A stretch of 64,000 nucleotides of DNA from Branchiostoma floridae (taxonomy: Eukaryota; Chordata; Leptocardii; Amphioxiformes; Branchiostomatidae). The stretch lies in assembly GCF_000003815.2 (NCBI RefSeq), contig NC_049987.1:6992609-7056608 (forward strand). Reading direction: 5' to 3'. Positions within the stretch are counted from its first letter, which is position 1. Each line of letters opens with the position of its first letter. The notes below the pieces were generated by a model, which saw only the letters and a program-made list of their open reading frames with translations, was not told the DNA's origin and did not search any database. The position numbers and the translations under genes are program-made. This document shows, one piece after another, positions 25,201-37,236 of this stretch.

Positions 25201-26664
25201 TCGGGGGACTTTTCATCGATGGAGGTGCAGCTAGGCTCGGGGGACTTTTCATCGATGGAGGTGCAGCTAGGCTCGGGGGACTTTTTATCGATGGAGGTGC
25301 AGCTAGGCTCGGGGGACTTTTCATCGATGGGGGTGCAGCTAGGCTCGGGGGACTTTTCATCGATGGATGTGCAGCTGCGCTCTGGGAACTTTTCATCGAT
25401 GGATGTGCAGCTGCGCTCTGGGAACTTTTCATCGATGGATGTGCAGCTGCGCTCTGGGAACTTTTCATCGATGGATATGCAGCTGTGCTCTGGGAACTTT
25501 TCATCGATGGATGTGCAGCTGCGCTCTGGGAACTTTTCATCGATGGTTGTGCAGCTGCGCTCTGGGAACTTTTCATCGATGGATATGCAGCTGCGCTCTG
25601 GGAACTTTTCATCGATGGATGAGCAGCTGCGCTCTGGGAACTTTTCATCGATGGATATGCAGCTGCGCTCTGGGAACTTTTCATCGATAGATGAGCAGCT
25701 GCGCTCTGGGAACTTTTCATCGATGGTTGTGCAGCTGCGCTCTGGGAACTTTTCATCGATGGTTGTGCAGCTGCGCTCTGGGAACTTTTCATCGATGGAT
25801 GTGCAGCTGCGCTCTGGGAACTTTTCATCGATAGATGAGCAGCTGCGCTCTGGGAACTTTTCATCGATAGATGAGCAGCTGCGCTCTGGGAACTTTTCAT
25901 CGATGGTTGTGCAGCTGCGCTCTGGGAACTTTTCATCGATGGTTGTGCAGCTGCGCTCTGGGAACTTTTCATCGATGGATGTGCAGCTGCGCTCTGGGAA
26001 CTTTTCATCGATGGTTGTGCAGCTGCGCTCGGGGGACTTTCCATCCATTGATGTGCAGCTGCGCTAGGGGGACTTTCCATCCATTGATGTGCAGCTGCGC
26101 TCGGGGGACTTTCCATCCATTGATGTGCAGCTGCGCTCGGGGGACTTTTCATCGTTGGATGTAAAGCTGTGCAGGTGTATTGAGGTGATGTTCAATATAT
26201 GACAAGAACAGGAGAAGGGACATATTTGGAGCAAACGCGCATGTTAATGCTATATCATGCATAATACCATCATTGTTGTGGAATGTAACTTTTAAAAAAC
26301 TTTGGTTTTAAAGCTCTTTAAGATTGGAATACAGTAGCAAGTTTTGATATTTTACTATGCATACGTGATAATTGAGAATCAGTGCTGTGAACTAGTAGCT
26401 CCGACTGTCTCGTCCTTATTTCTAATCTAAGCTTTGAATCATATGATATGACTTGCTCTATCAAATACAACGTTAAAATAGCGTCTATTTTCTGACAACA
26501 GGAAAATCGGCGATGGCATGTTATTTTAGGTATGGTGACCAGGACGTTTTGCAGGTATTTAGCATGCAGATAGATTTTCAACACAATTTACCTTTAGATT
26601 TAGATCGATGTTTAGTTATTGATTTACCTATAACTGAAACTAACATAACAAGTGGATATTATAT

Positions 26665-26716
<52 letters not shown>

Positions 26717-29700
26717 ACTGCAAGATATTGCAGTTGTACGTACAGAAAAATACCGTTATCAACGAACACTATCTCCTCTCTTTTATCTTCACCAGGTGAT
26801 TGTTGCATTTCCATACTTCTGACATTAGAATGACATTTCTCGGGGGCAACTACAGTACATTTCACTGAACCCCCGTGCAGAATATATATATATATATATA
26901 TACCAACAATATGGTATCCACAGTCGTTGATGAATAACCTGAATAACAAGGTATTCACGTACATATATATAGTATATATATATGCACGTACTATGTCGTA
27001 TTAAAGCGACTTTTGGCATGCAGGAAACTCAGCAATAACAAGAGTTCGGCGACCTCATACTTCTGTGAGTATATATAGTTAAATATTTACAGCTTTTGTA
27101 GATTTTATGCAAATATCAAATATTTACAGAATGTATGCATGGTAATATGTTCATTATTTAAAATTACACATGTTACAAGTATAAAATCCCCATCATTTAT
27201 CATGAATTTCTTTTTAAATTTGATTTCAACTTTAAGTTCATTTTAATCTACCACCCAAATGTGAAGACCATATCATGTTCAGGACAAGATATACATGTAA
27301 AAAAAAGTGATATGCTAGAATCTTCTTATCAATTATTGCGAAGTTAGTATTTTGATTTGTGCATTGTGATAAAAGCTAAACATACATGCCAAAAATCATA
27401 AAAATCCGTTATTCCTATCTTTGTAATCTTATTTGGAATTTTTTTCCCAAAAATGCCCCTGAAGTTACAACCTCATCTGCTAGAGGGCCTAAACTATTGT
27501 CCCTTTTTTCCAAGCGCAAGATCTATCGTAAAGACGGCCCAAAAACGTTAAAATATAGCCTTCATAAATATTTAATGAGGTAACTTACAACATGGCTTGT
27601 TGAAGATAAGGATTGCATAACTTACCAACGATGTCACCAAGAATGATCTCCCTTTCTTTCCTTTCCGTTCTGCGATGAAACTTGACGTTGCTGATGGTGT
27701 CAGGAATGTCCGGGTTTGGACCTTTCAGCATAGACCCTAGCCGGGCTGTGACGTCAGAGTACACGTTCATGACGTCAAAGTCACTGCCATGCTCCACGAC
27801 TTTCTGTGAGAAGTCCACTGTGCTGGACAGACAGCCTAAGGTGCTCTCAACACTGTCTGCTGTAGCAGAGAGCTGCTTGGAACGGGCTGCTGTGATGGCC
27901 GCTAACTTTTCTTTCAGTTCAGTCTGCTTGCGTCTGATAAGACCATTGTAATACTTGATCTCTTCCTCCGCAGCTGCATCGATGTCGTCTGCAGCTTTCT
28001 TACTCATGGTGTCAAGTTCTGCCTGCTTCTCAGTTATGACCTCTGCAAAATGCCGGTATTCCTCAACTCTCGGCATGGCGGATTCCATTTTGCCTTTGAT
28101 TTCTTCCCTGACGTCAATCGCAACGTCTGCCATGTAGCTGTAGCCGTGGTCCTTGTGCTGCAGTACCGTGCAGTCTCGGCAGATGGGGTGCTTGCACGTC
28201 TCACAGTAGAACTTCAGCTTCTCGTCTCCATGTTTTGAACACATCGGCAGTGGTGTTGGCTTGACCGATGACGGCTTGGTGAGCAGCATCTCTTTTAGCT
28301 CCGCCACGCCGATGACGTCATGATCGCGTGTACGTTTGGCACGACGGTGAACCCGAGCGCAGTCCTCACACAGAAACTCCTCACACACAACACAGCCTTG
28401 GTTAGCCACGTTTACTTCACAGTTATCACACGGCACTTTGTCATCCTCCTTACTAACCAAACTATTTCGAGTGTCAACGGTGTCCCTCAAGCTCAGGACA
28501 AAGAAGTTGTTTTTCAGCCCGGCAACACCGCCCCCCGGAAGTACAGTTTCGGTCCGACATGTTGGACACGGAAACCTGTCTTTCACTTCTACATCATCGT
28601 CGTCGTCACTTGACGAATCCAACGGTTCATCTATCTGCAGTACGACCTGCTCCAGACAGCTCTTACAGAAGGTGTGAAGACATGGCAGGATCTTGGGGTC
28701 CTTAAAGGGCTCCAGGCAGATCGTACACTCCAGAAAGTCGCCCGAAATCTGGCTGAGTATGGCCTCCGCCATGACTGCACCTGTACGCCTCAGTGCACAC
28801 TTTGTACTTAGAGTGGAGAGAGCGTCATTGGTTAGGACTGTTTACTGTACAAAGCTCAAAGGTTACATGTTATTGCAGTTGTACGTACCGTTATCAACAA
28901 ACACAATTTCTTCTCTTTTATGTTGCATTTCCATACTTCTGACGTTAAAATGACAAGAAATGTCTACATTTGCTCGGGAGCAATTACAGCACATTTCACC
29001 CCAACCCCCGGTGCAGAAATGGACCATTCCGAACATTGAATTTCAAAAGCGTTACTTCCTGCCTGATAGGGCTTTTATGATGGTTCCATAGGCCAGTTCA
29101 AAAACACTTCAACACAAAAAAGGACTATCATATTATGATGCCAGTCAAAAGTTTAATCAAAAGGAATTCCCCGTGTGAGAATTGACTGTACCATCAATAT
29201 GTAACATGGACAAGTCCAAACACTTCCGCTCAAAAAGCACGCGGGTGCGCAGCTCTGCACTTTGGTCGTCTAGCCGGGTTTTCAGGGACGGCTTACAAGA
29301 GATATTTATATTTCAGCCATACATAGTTTGGACCACGTGGGACCGCGTGGCACGATCGGGAGCGCGTTGGTCTCAGGCCCGAGAGGTCCCGGGTTCAAAT
29401 CCGCTTGCCGTGTCACCGATCTTGTGCCCTTGGGAAAGGCACTTTACACGACTTTCCTCACCTAGCTCAGGTGTAAATGAGTACATAGCTGCGGCTAGTG
29501 GCAGTGACAGGCCTTTGTGGTGGTGACAGGCCATAGAGGCATGTTCGGGCATGACGCACCCGCCATGACACACAAGTCAGGGGTAGGAGGAACCCCTTGC
29601 ATCCTTGGTCGGAAGTCCTCCTGGGAGACGGAAACTCCAAATAATAAACCTGCATCTGCTGGGGCCATCTTACGTGGCAAACAGTTCTGTCCCTGTAGGA

Positions 29701-32700
29701 CTTAGTGCGCCAGTAGACGAGAGGGTGGAGAAGGGAGTGCACACCCCTCCTTCACCTTAAAAAGTCATGTGCAGGCCAGGCAGACTGGTCGTCTAAGCAA
29801 CCTTGTCTGCCTAAATTTGACAGAGATGTGCCTTGATAATGCCCCCATATAAATTCGATAACACTTTTGGTGTACAGTACAACAAAATGCTTATTTTTGT
29901 GATTTTTTGACCAATTTTTGACCAAAAAAGGACACTTTTGGCCCCTGTACCCTGGTATTACAACCAAATGAGCTGAAATTTGACAGAGATGTGCCCTGAT
30001 AATGCCCCCATATAAATTCAATAACACTTTTGGTGTACAGTACAACAAAATGCTTATTTTTGCGATTTTTTGACTAATTTTTGACCAAAAAAGGACACTT
30101 TTGGCTCCTGTACCTTGGTATTGCAACCGAATGAGCTGAAATTTGACACAGATGTGCCTTGATAATCCCTTCATATAAATTCAATAACACTTTTGGTGTA
30201 CAGTGCAACAAAATGCTTATTTTTGCGATTTTTGGCCAATTTTTGACCAAAAAAGGACACCTTTGGCACCTGTACCCTGGTATTACAATTAAATGACCTG
30301 AAATTTTGCATAGATAGGCATTAGATACTTGGTAACAAGATTCAATTAAATTTTTTGACATAAACAACTTTAAAATGATTAATTTTGGCACTTTTCTGAG
30401 GGGAAATTTGTTTTCTTTTGGCCTCCTGACGTGACCTTCCGTGACCCCGCACAGAGCCACACCTGTGCGCGTCAGCCGTAGAGTTAATTGAATCAAAGAC
30501 CTAGCCAATCAGCGAAGAGGAGGCCAAAGGCTAATTAATATTCATAAGCGGGGCCTCATGATCCCGCATATAGCAGTGTTCCCGCCAGGGGGAGCGAAGC
30601 CCGCCTAAGGCTCTCGCATTTTAGACTATTCAGAAGGCTTTATATTGTATCAGTTTTTAGGGGCATATCTATGATAATCGCAGCAGTCACTTAACTTCTC
30701 TTCAGGAGTTTAGCGTAACACTATTTCATGTCAAACCGTCAAAGGCAACTAAAAACAAACTTTAACGTTACTGAGTTCAACAGTACTTATAACTTGTTAT
30801 CCGAAGTTGAAACGCTAGCGATGGTATTTTCGCTGCGCTGTTAGCTCCGTACGACTGTTGTTGACGGTCTTATAACGGTATATTTTGCACCCCTGTACCC
30901 TGGTATGAGTAACATTTGGTATAGATAGGCATAAGATAGTTGGTAAAATGATCCAAGTGAAATTTTTGGCATAAAGTACTGTAAAAGGCTTAATTACAGC
31001 ACTTTTTGGGGGGGGAAATTGGTTTTCTTTCGTTCTCCATGCCATGACCTTTCGGACGTTCACCCAACAGAGCCGACATCTGCACCTGCGTCTAGCCGGC
31101 AGGAAGAGTTAATTCAATTAATGGTTCAGCCAATCAGCGGAGAGGAAAGCGAAGGCTAATTAATATTCATAAGCGGGACCACACAATACGTTAACTTGAA
31201 GACTCAGGCCGTACAGACTTCTCGCCAGGATTTTTTCAAAGCGTCGGACAGGGGTCCGGGGGCCGCCGAATGTCCCTGGCGGGGTCCAGGGGCAGGGTCA
31301 CTGTGGGGGGGGACCCAGGTGGGCGAAGCCCCCCCGGAAGCTCTTGCATTTTAGACTATTGAGAAGGCTTCTTTTATCAGTTTTTTTAGGGCCATATCTA
31401 CGATAATCGTAGCAGTCACTTACTTCTCTTCAGCAGTTTGACTTTAAAATATTTCGGGTCAAAGCTTCAAAGACAACTAAAACCTCATAAACAACAAACT
31501 TTACTTAGCTCAACAGTATACAAAAATATTGTACGGGTTGCCATCCTTAGTTGAAGCGCTTATTTATAGCGCTAGTATCTTCGATGCGCCGTTAGCCGCC
31601 GTGCGACTTTTGTTGACGGTCTGATATCCCTACGTCGCCGCCTCGCTGATATTCCCACGGACATGTTTCAAGAAAAATACCCAGCAAAAAAACGCTGTTC
31701 TGCGTCAAATTCTATTCTATAAAACATGTGGGACTCAGTGTTACAGTCTAAATATTTTGTAGAAGCACCGCTGTAGGAAAGAAGGTCCAAGCAATGTAAA
31801 ACATCACGTAGCATGAAGTTCGCTGTCAACTGGCACACAGCACATGACTGTTTGAAACTCTAAGTCTAATCAACAGCCGTGTTTGATTGATAGCCGGAGG
31901 TCCTTTGATGAAGTCGGCGAAAGGTGCGTTAGTTAGAAAATCTGCGTTTAGTTTTGATACGTAATTATAAGTTAGACAGTGGCGAGAATGATTATTTTCT
32001 CATCAATATTTCTCTTCAGAATTATTTGAACTTAATTGTACATCTAAACAATTGGCTTACCTGTGCAATGTTTATATGATTAATGATCAGTGTACTGAAA
32101 TCGTGTGTAACGTATGGCTCCTAGTCAATAGATCAGCATTTTCTCTATAGTGACCACCTGTCTATAGTGGCCACATTTCCTAGTGCTGTAAAGTTGTTTG
32201 ACATAAACTTTGAACATTTAAATTGTAAGTAACTTTAAACTGCCAGAGTTTCAGCCCAATAAAACACTCTCAGCGCCAGGGTATAAACAGACTGACCAGA
32301 CAGATGAAAATAAATCCTCGAACAAGGTTCAATCGTATCTTCCGGGTCTGGCAGGAAGTTGTTAAACTAAAATAAGAATAGGCTCGATGGCTGATTGCAT
32401 ACAAAGTAAAACAGTTTAACAGTTTTACAGCTTGAAGAAAACAAACGCTCCTACAGTACCTGCACCTGCTTGATAATTATTAAATCGTATGCCCTACTTG
32501 AATAAAAAAAGTTCACTGCAATAATAAATGTAACGTTACCCACATCACAAGGAGCTTATACTTTTTTTTAAATTTACACCTAGTTATCGTACTGAAAATT
32601 GTTAATGACATTACATGAAGTCATTCAACAATTTTCAGTCATGATGAAAATTTTCTGAATGGAAGGTGTGATTATTGTCATTTTCTGAAAAATAGAAGCA

Positions 32701-35700
32701 AGCTCTGTTTTTACCTGGAATCAATTCACAATACCAGTCCACTTTAGGGGATAATGTACTGTTAAGAGGATGTTCCATTTTTGCGCAGGGGTGATTTGGA
32801 ACAGTCCAATGTTGCGTGGAAAGGGGTATGGCTGAAATATGCTGTATTTGCTCTTAAGCAAATGTCGGCCTTTCTAGTCTACATCTAAAATCTTTTTCTT
32901 TCTTCCTGACACCGAACCAGAATTGTATCCCATCTTCTTTGTCCCTCTGTTTACTATCGTCACTAGTGTGTATTGTATGGTGGTTGGCTTGACATATTGG
33001 CAATCTTCATAGTATTGTGTTGTTGTTCGTCCATCGGGAGTATTGCGTAATAATAAAGATATTTGCTGTGAATTAAGATCCAATAAAGGGAGAGGGACCC
33101 ACGTGTCCCCATACCCCTAGTATGTTGTGGATGCTTAGTTATGTCCGCACGTTCGTAGTTACATGATCTGACTATCCATTTTCTGCATTTGTATATAGTT
33201 TGGCATGTCATCTGTGCGAAATAACGCACCTAGCTATGTTCCCTTTTACGCTGTAGCAGTTATATGGGTAATGAACTAATGATTCTTTCAGATAACCCCT
33301 ATTCTCGTGGAATTTTGTAAAAGGTAAGTAATGCCGTCTTCGTTTGGGCTTAAATTGAGTTATCTCCAAGCAGTCGTTGTCTCATTTTCTGTCATCGTTT
33401 TGTGCACGTTAATTGGTCAGCCAGCTTTGTGCCCACAGTATGGCGGACTGCCAGGGCAGTTAATCCTAGACTTCTTTTGTGTGGATCAGATCAACATCTA
33501 GAAGATATATATAGTCTGCGTTTAACAAGAAATGGACTGATATTTTGCACCTGTTGTGATACTGTACAACGATCAATATTGGATCAAGTGTTGTAAATGA
33601 CAGAAAATGTCTATTAAACATAATTTTGGCAAAAAAAACTCCGGGATTGGATCAACGTTTTAAATGTTTTGCTTCCGTGACCTTGATAGGAATTGTTGAT
33701 GGCTATTGAAAAGTACCGCGACTTTAAACAAGATAAATGCGACATTCAAACAGTCTTGACCAATGCTACGAGCCAAAACATTCTGTAAGACTAGAGTTCG
33801 GCGACCTCATACCTCCATGAAAATTTAGAGCTTTCGTAAATTTCATGCAATTGACTAACACATTAACATAATTAATGCATGGTGTTGTTCATCATTGACT
33901 AACGTACACATGTCACAGTTATAAAATTCCCATTATTAATCATACAGCGGTTTTGCAATTTTTACATAAATTAGGCAAAAAAGTTCCTCATTACTATATT
34001 TGGTATCTGCTTATATTCCACCCATCATAATTAACATGTGTTACATGTATTGAGGTCCAGTTATTGAAAACAATGGAACTATACAATTTCCTCATTAAGT
34101 ATGCAAATTAAGTCCTCATTTGCATAACATGTATATCATTATGAACATCTTTGCCCAAGCTACCCGCATGCTTAAAATGCAGGCAATCCGTCGTTCCTTT
34201 CTGCAGTTATCCTCTTTGGAGTGTCTTGACAAAAACACCCATGCAGTTCCACAATTAAATGTTAGGGGGCTGAAACTTGCCCCACTTTGTCATGACACCA
34301 AAAGCTATCTATCACCAAAACGTCAAGACCATGGCATGTCTGGAACAAGAGATACATTGAAAAAACTGCTATGATAGAATATTCTCATTAATTATGCAAA
34401 TGTACTCCTGTTTTGCATAATTAGTATCTTATCTTGTAAAACATTGTCTAAGGTACCTGCATACCAAAAATGATGAAAATCCGTTGTTCCCTTCTTGAGT
34501 TATAGTCTTCAGAAGTTTTTGACAAAAATGCCCCTGCTTTCCCAAAACTAGACGCTAGGGGGCCCAAACTTATGTCACTTATTTCCGAGCACAAGAGCTA
34601 TCTAATACTTCAAAATCGTGACCATAGCTTGCTCAGAACACGAGACAGCAAACCCGGAAGTTGCGCTGCAGTACCAAGGGAAGCCGCTAGGGGGCCCAAA
34701 ATCTAATCATTTTCAGCTTTCATCACACCTTACCAACACACCAAGTATGAAACCAATCCACCAAGCCGTTCTTGAGTTATCTTGTTTACACACACACAGA
34801 CAGACAGACAGACAGACAAACGCGGGGTAAAATATAACCTCCATGAATAATGGAATTTGCGTTTAGCATGATAAAGAATGTGTACTTCAGGCGCTACGTG
34901 CGTGCAAGTTGCGAATACAAGTCCTATTTGTTTTGTTATTGTTGACAATGGTAAGTATAGAAATGGCGGACAGGCTTTTTTGTTATTAAGAAATATCGCT
35001 ACCAAACCCTCAACGCCATGACTAAGTAAACAACGGTTTGTTGCTACTTTAGGTAGTGGTAGTTCATGCCTAGGTCTGTTGAATTTGTGTCATCAATGAA
35101 AGCACAATTGTTTTCTACTGTAAACTTAGCGGCTCCGTTTACAATGCCTGAAACAACTCCATGGTAACGTTATCGGGTTTTCTATACGCCATTTTCCCTG
35201 TTGATAGGCACTTACTGTATCGCCAGCAACAGCCTGTGATCGTGATTGTGTACTACATCACATTGGACAATTCACACACGTACATATTACCAGGTAGCTA
35301 AGCTCCTAACGAAATTCTACCGGCCAGCAAGTTTTTTTTCGTCATCAGGATCATGATGCGTGCATGGGAGGTACGTACTATTACTTTTTGAAGGAAACAA
35401 TTTGGCAACTATCAGAGGTTTTGTAAATTAGGCTTGTGCAAACAATCGTTCATCTCTGGTATGAACAGCGCTCATACTATGATTTATTTTTAGGCTGAAA
35501 TGAAATGCACGTTCCTAACCAAAATTTGTTTTCACCAGAACCCGTTGTATTTGGTGGGGTTTTCATTTGGAGAGGAGATCGGCCGTGGGGCGTCAGGCAC
35601 CGTGTTCACGGTAAAGTCGACCGAGACGGGGCGGACGTATGCGGCCAAAAAGTTGGCCGTTGAGGACTCGTCCATCAAAGAAATCTGTGTTCTGACCCAG

Positions 35701-37183
35701 TTGAAGAAACATCCAAACATCATGGAGTTCTTAGAATCTAAAGCAGGAAGGGACGGGGAGAGAGATGCACTCTTTGTCATCTCTGAGTTCTGTCCACTTG
35801 GGAATATCGGCGACTACATTCTCAAACAACAAGTCGACGTTGTTACGAAGAGAAATCTGGCCGTCCAGCTAGCGGACGCCATGACATTTCTGCACAAGAA
35901 CGGGATTGTTCATCGCGACATCAAACCACAGAACGTCCTTCTAGCGGGCAACGAGGCGCACCTTGTTCTGAAGGTGGTGGACTTTGGGTTGGCTAAAATA
36001 CTAACGGGCGTGGATAACAGTGTTAACAGCTTTACACGTTCCTACATGCGTTCTGCTGTTGGAACGAGATTCTACCTCTCCCCTGAAATCTACCAAAGTC
36101 TTCTAGACGACCAGACATGTTGGTACACGCCTTCCGTTGACATGTTCTCCATGGGACTGCTGTTGTGGGCAATGTTTGACGGACTAAGTATTCCGGGTTC
36201 CTGCCAAGAAGATCGTTACTTAACACCATTTGAAGGTGTAGAGACAGACCCCATCATGCGGCCTGTAGCCCGAGCTATAACACAGGGGAATATTGAGCTC
36301 CATGTCATGGAGAGGGAAGAGAACGTGCGGTGTAAAAACCTTGTCCAACGCATGTTGTGTAGGGATCCAAAGGAAAGACCAACCGCAGAAGAAGTGTTGC
36401 AGACTTTACTAGGAGGGTATGGGGACTACCGACTAGGCCAGGGTGTTGTGCGCGTAGTAGTTGACGATGAAGACATTCACCCTGGCTGCTCAACATGTTC
36501 ATGCGAAACCTTTTCTAACAAAAGAAGCAGAGGGAGCACTAACCTATTAATCAAAATCTAATTGATATAACGTTTACAACGTAAATGCAAGACTATTGCT
36601 ATTGAAAAAAGTAAACTCAACATAAACTCTTCGATTGACAAGGTTTACCTTAAAGTTGCACTTTCAATATTTATTTCTTCAGTGTTCCCCTCTTCCGTAT
36701 TAGCTTACTATTTGATTGCTATGCGATTGGCACAACTGCTATGGACACTGCTTTTAATACAAAAATTGTTTGCAAGTTCAGTACCAAGGACAGGTGAATC
36801 GCCTCACAGGAGACTTTAACTGTTCATTGGCTCCATTTTTCATTGGAAAGTTGCAATCTTGGTTTTTACAAGTAGAATATCTGGACTGGATATACTGAGC
36901 TCTTGGAAAGAAGAACCCATGTCTTATGTCCATTCTGCTTAGAGCTATTCAACAGCGACACATATCGTTTATGTGCAGAACTGCATTCGAGTTGGATGAA
37001 GAGGACTGGCATAAAAATCATATAACAGAACATTACGTCAAATTTTTGACGTGCTTGTCATTAAAGCTGTGAAAATAACGACTTGTATTATTTCTAGTCT
37101 ATCTGTGTGCGCGTCTATGTGTGCGCGCGCGTCTGTGTACGTGTGTGTGTGTGTTGTGCATGTGTTTGTGTGTGTTTGTGTGT

Positions 37184-37236
<53 letters not shown>

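Noticed and set aside
24751-26067. A 438-codon plus-strand open frame through the 36-bp repeat array, and a 472-codon frame on the minus strand
   Set aside because: Both exist only because the 36-bp unit lacks stops in those frames, and neither extends into unique coding sequence. The 587-codon minus-strand frame does.
24746-26149. Regular 36-bp repeats resembling a CRISPR array
   Set aside because: There are no spacers: units are directly adjacent, vary in blocks and are coding. The host is an animal.
29752-30508. Two reverse-strand frames of 140 and 144 codons as a repeat protein
   Set aside because: They simply follow the 162-bp tandem repeat, and the residues have no recognisable fold or splice context.
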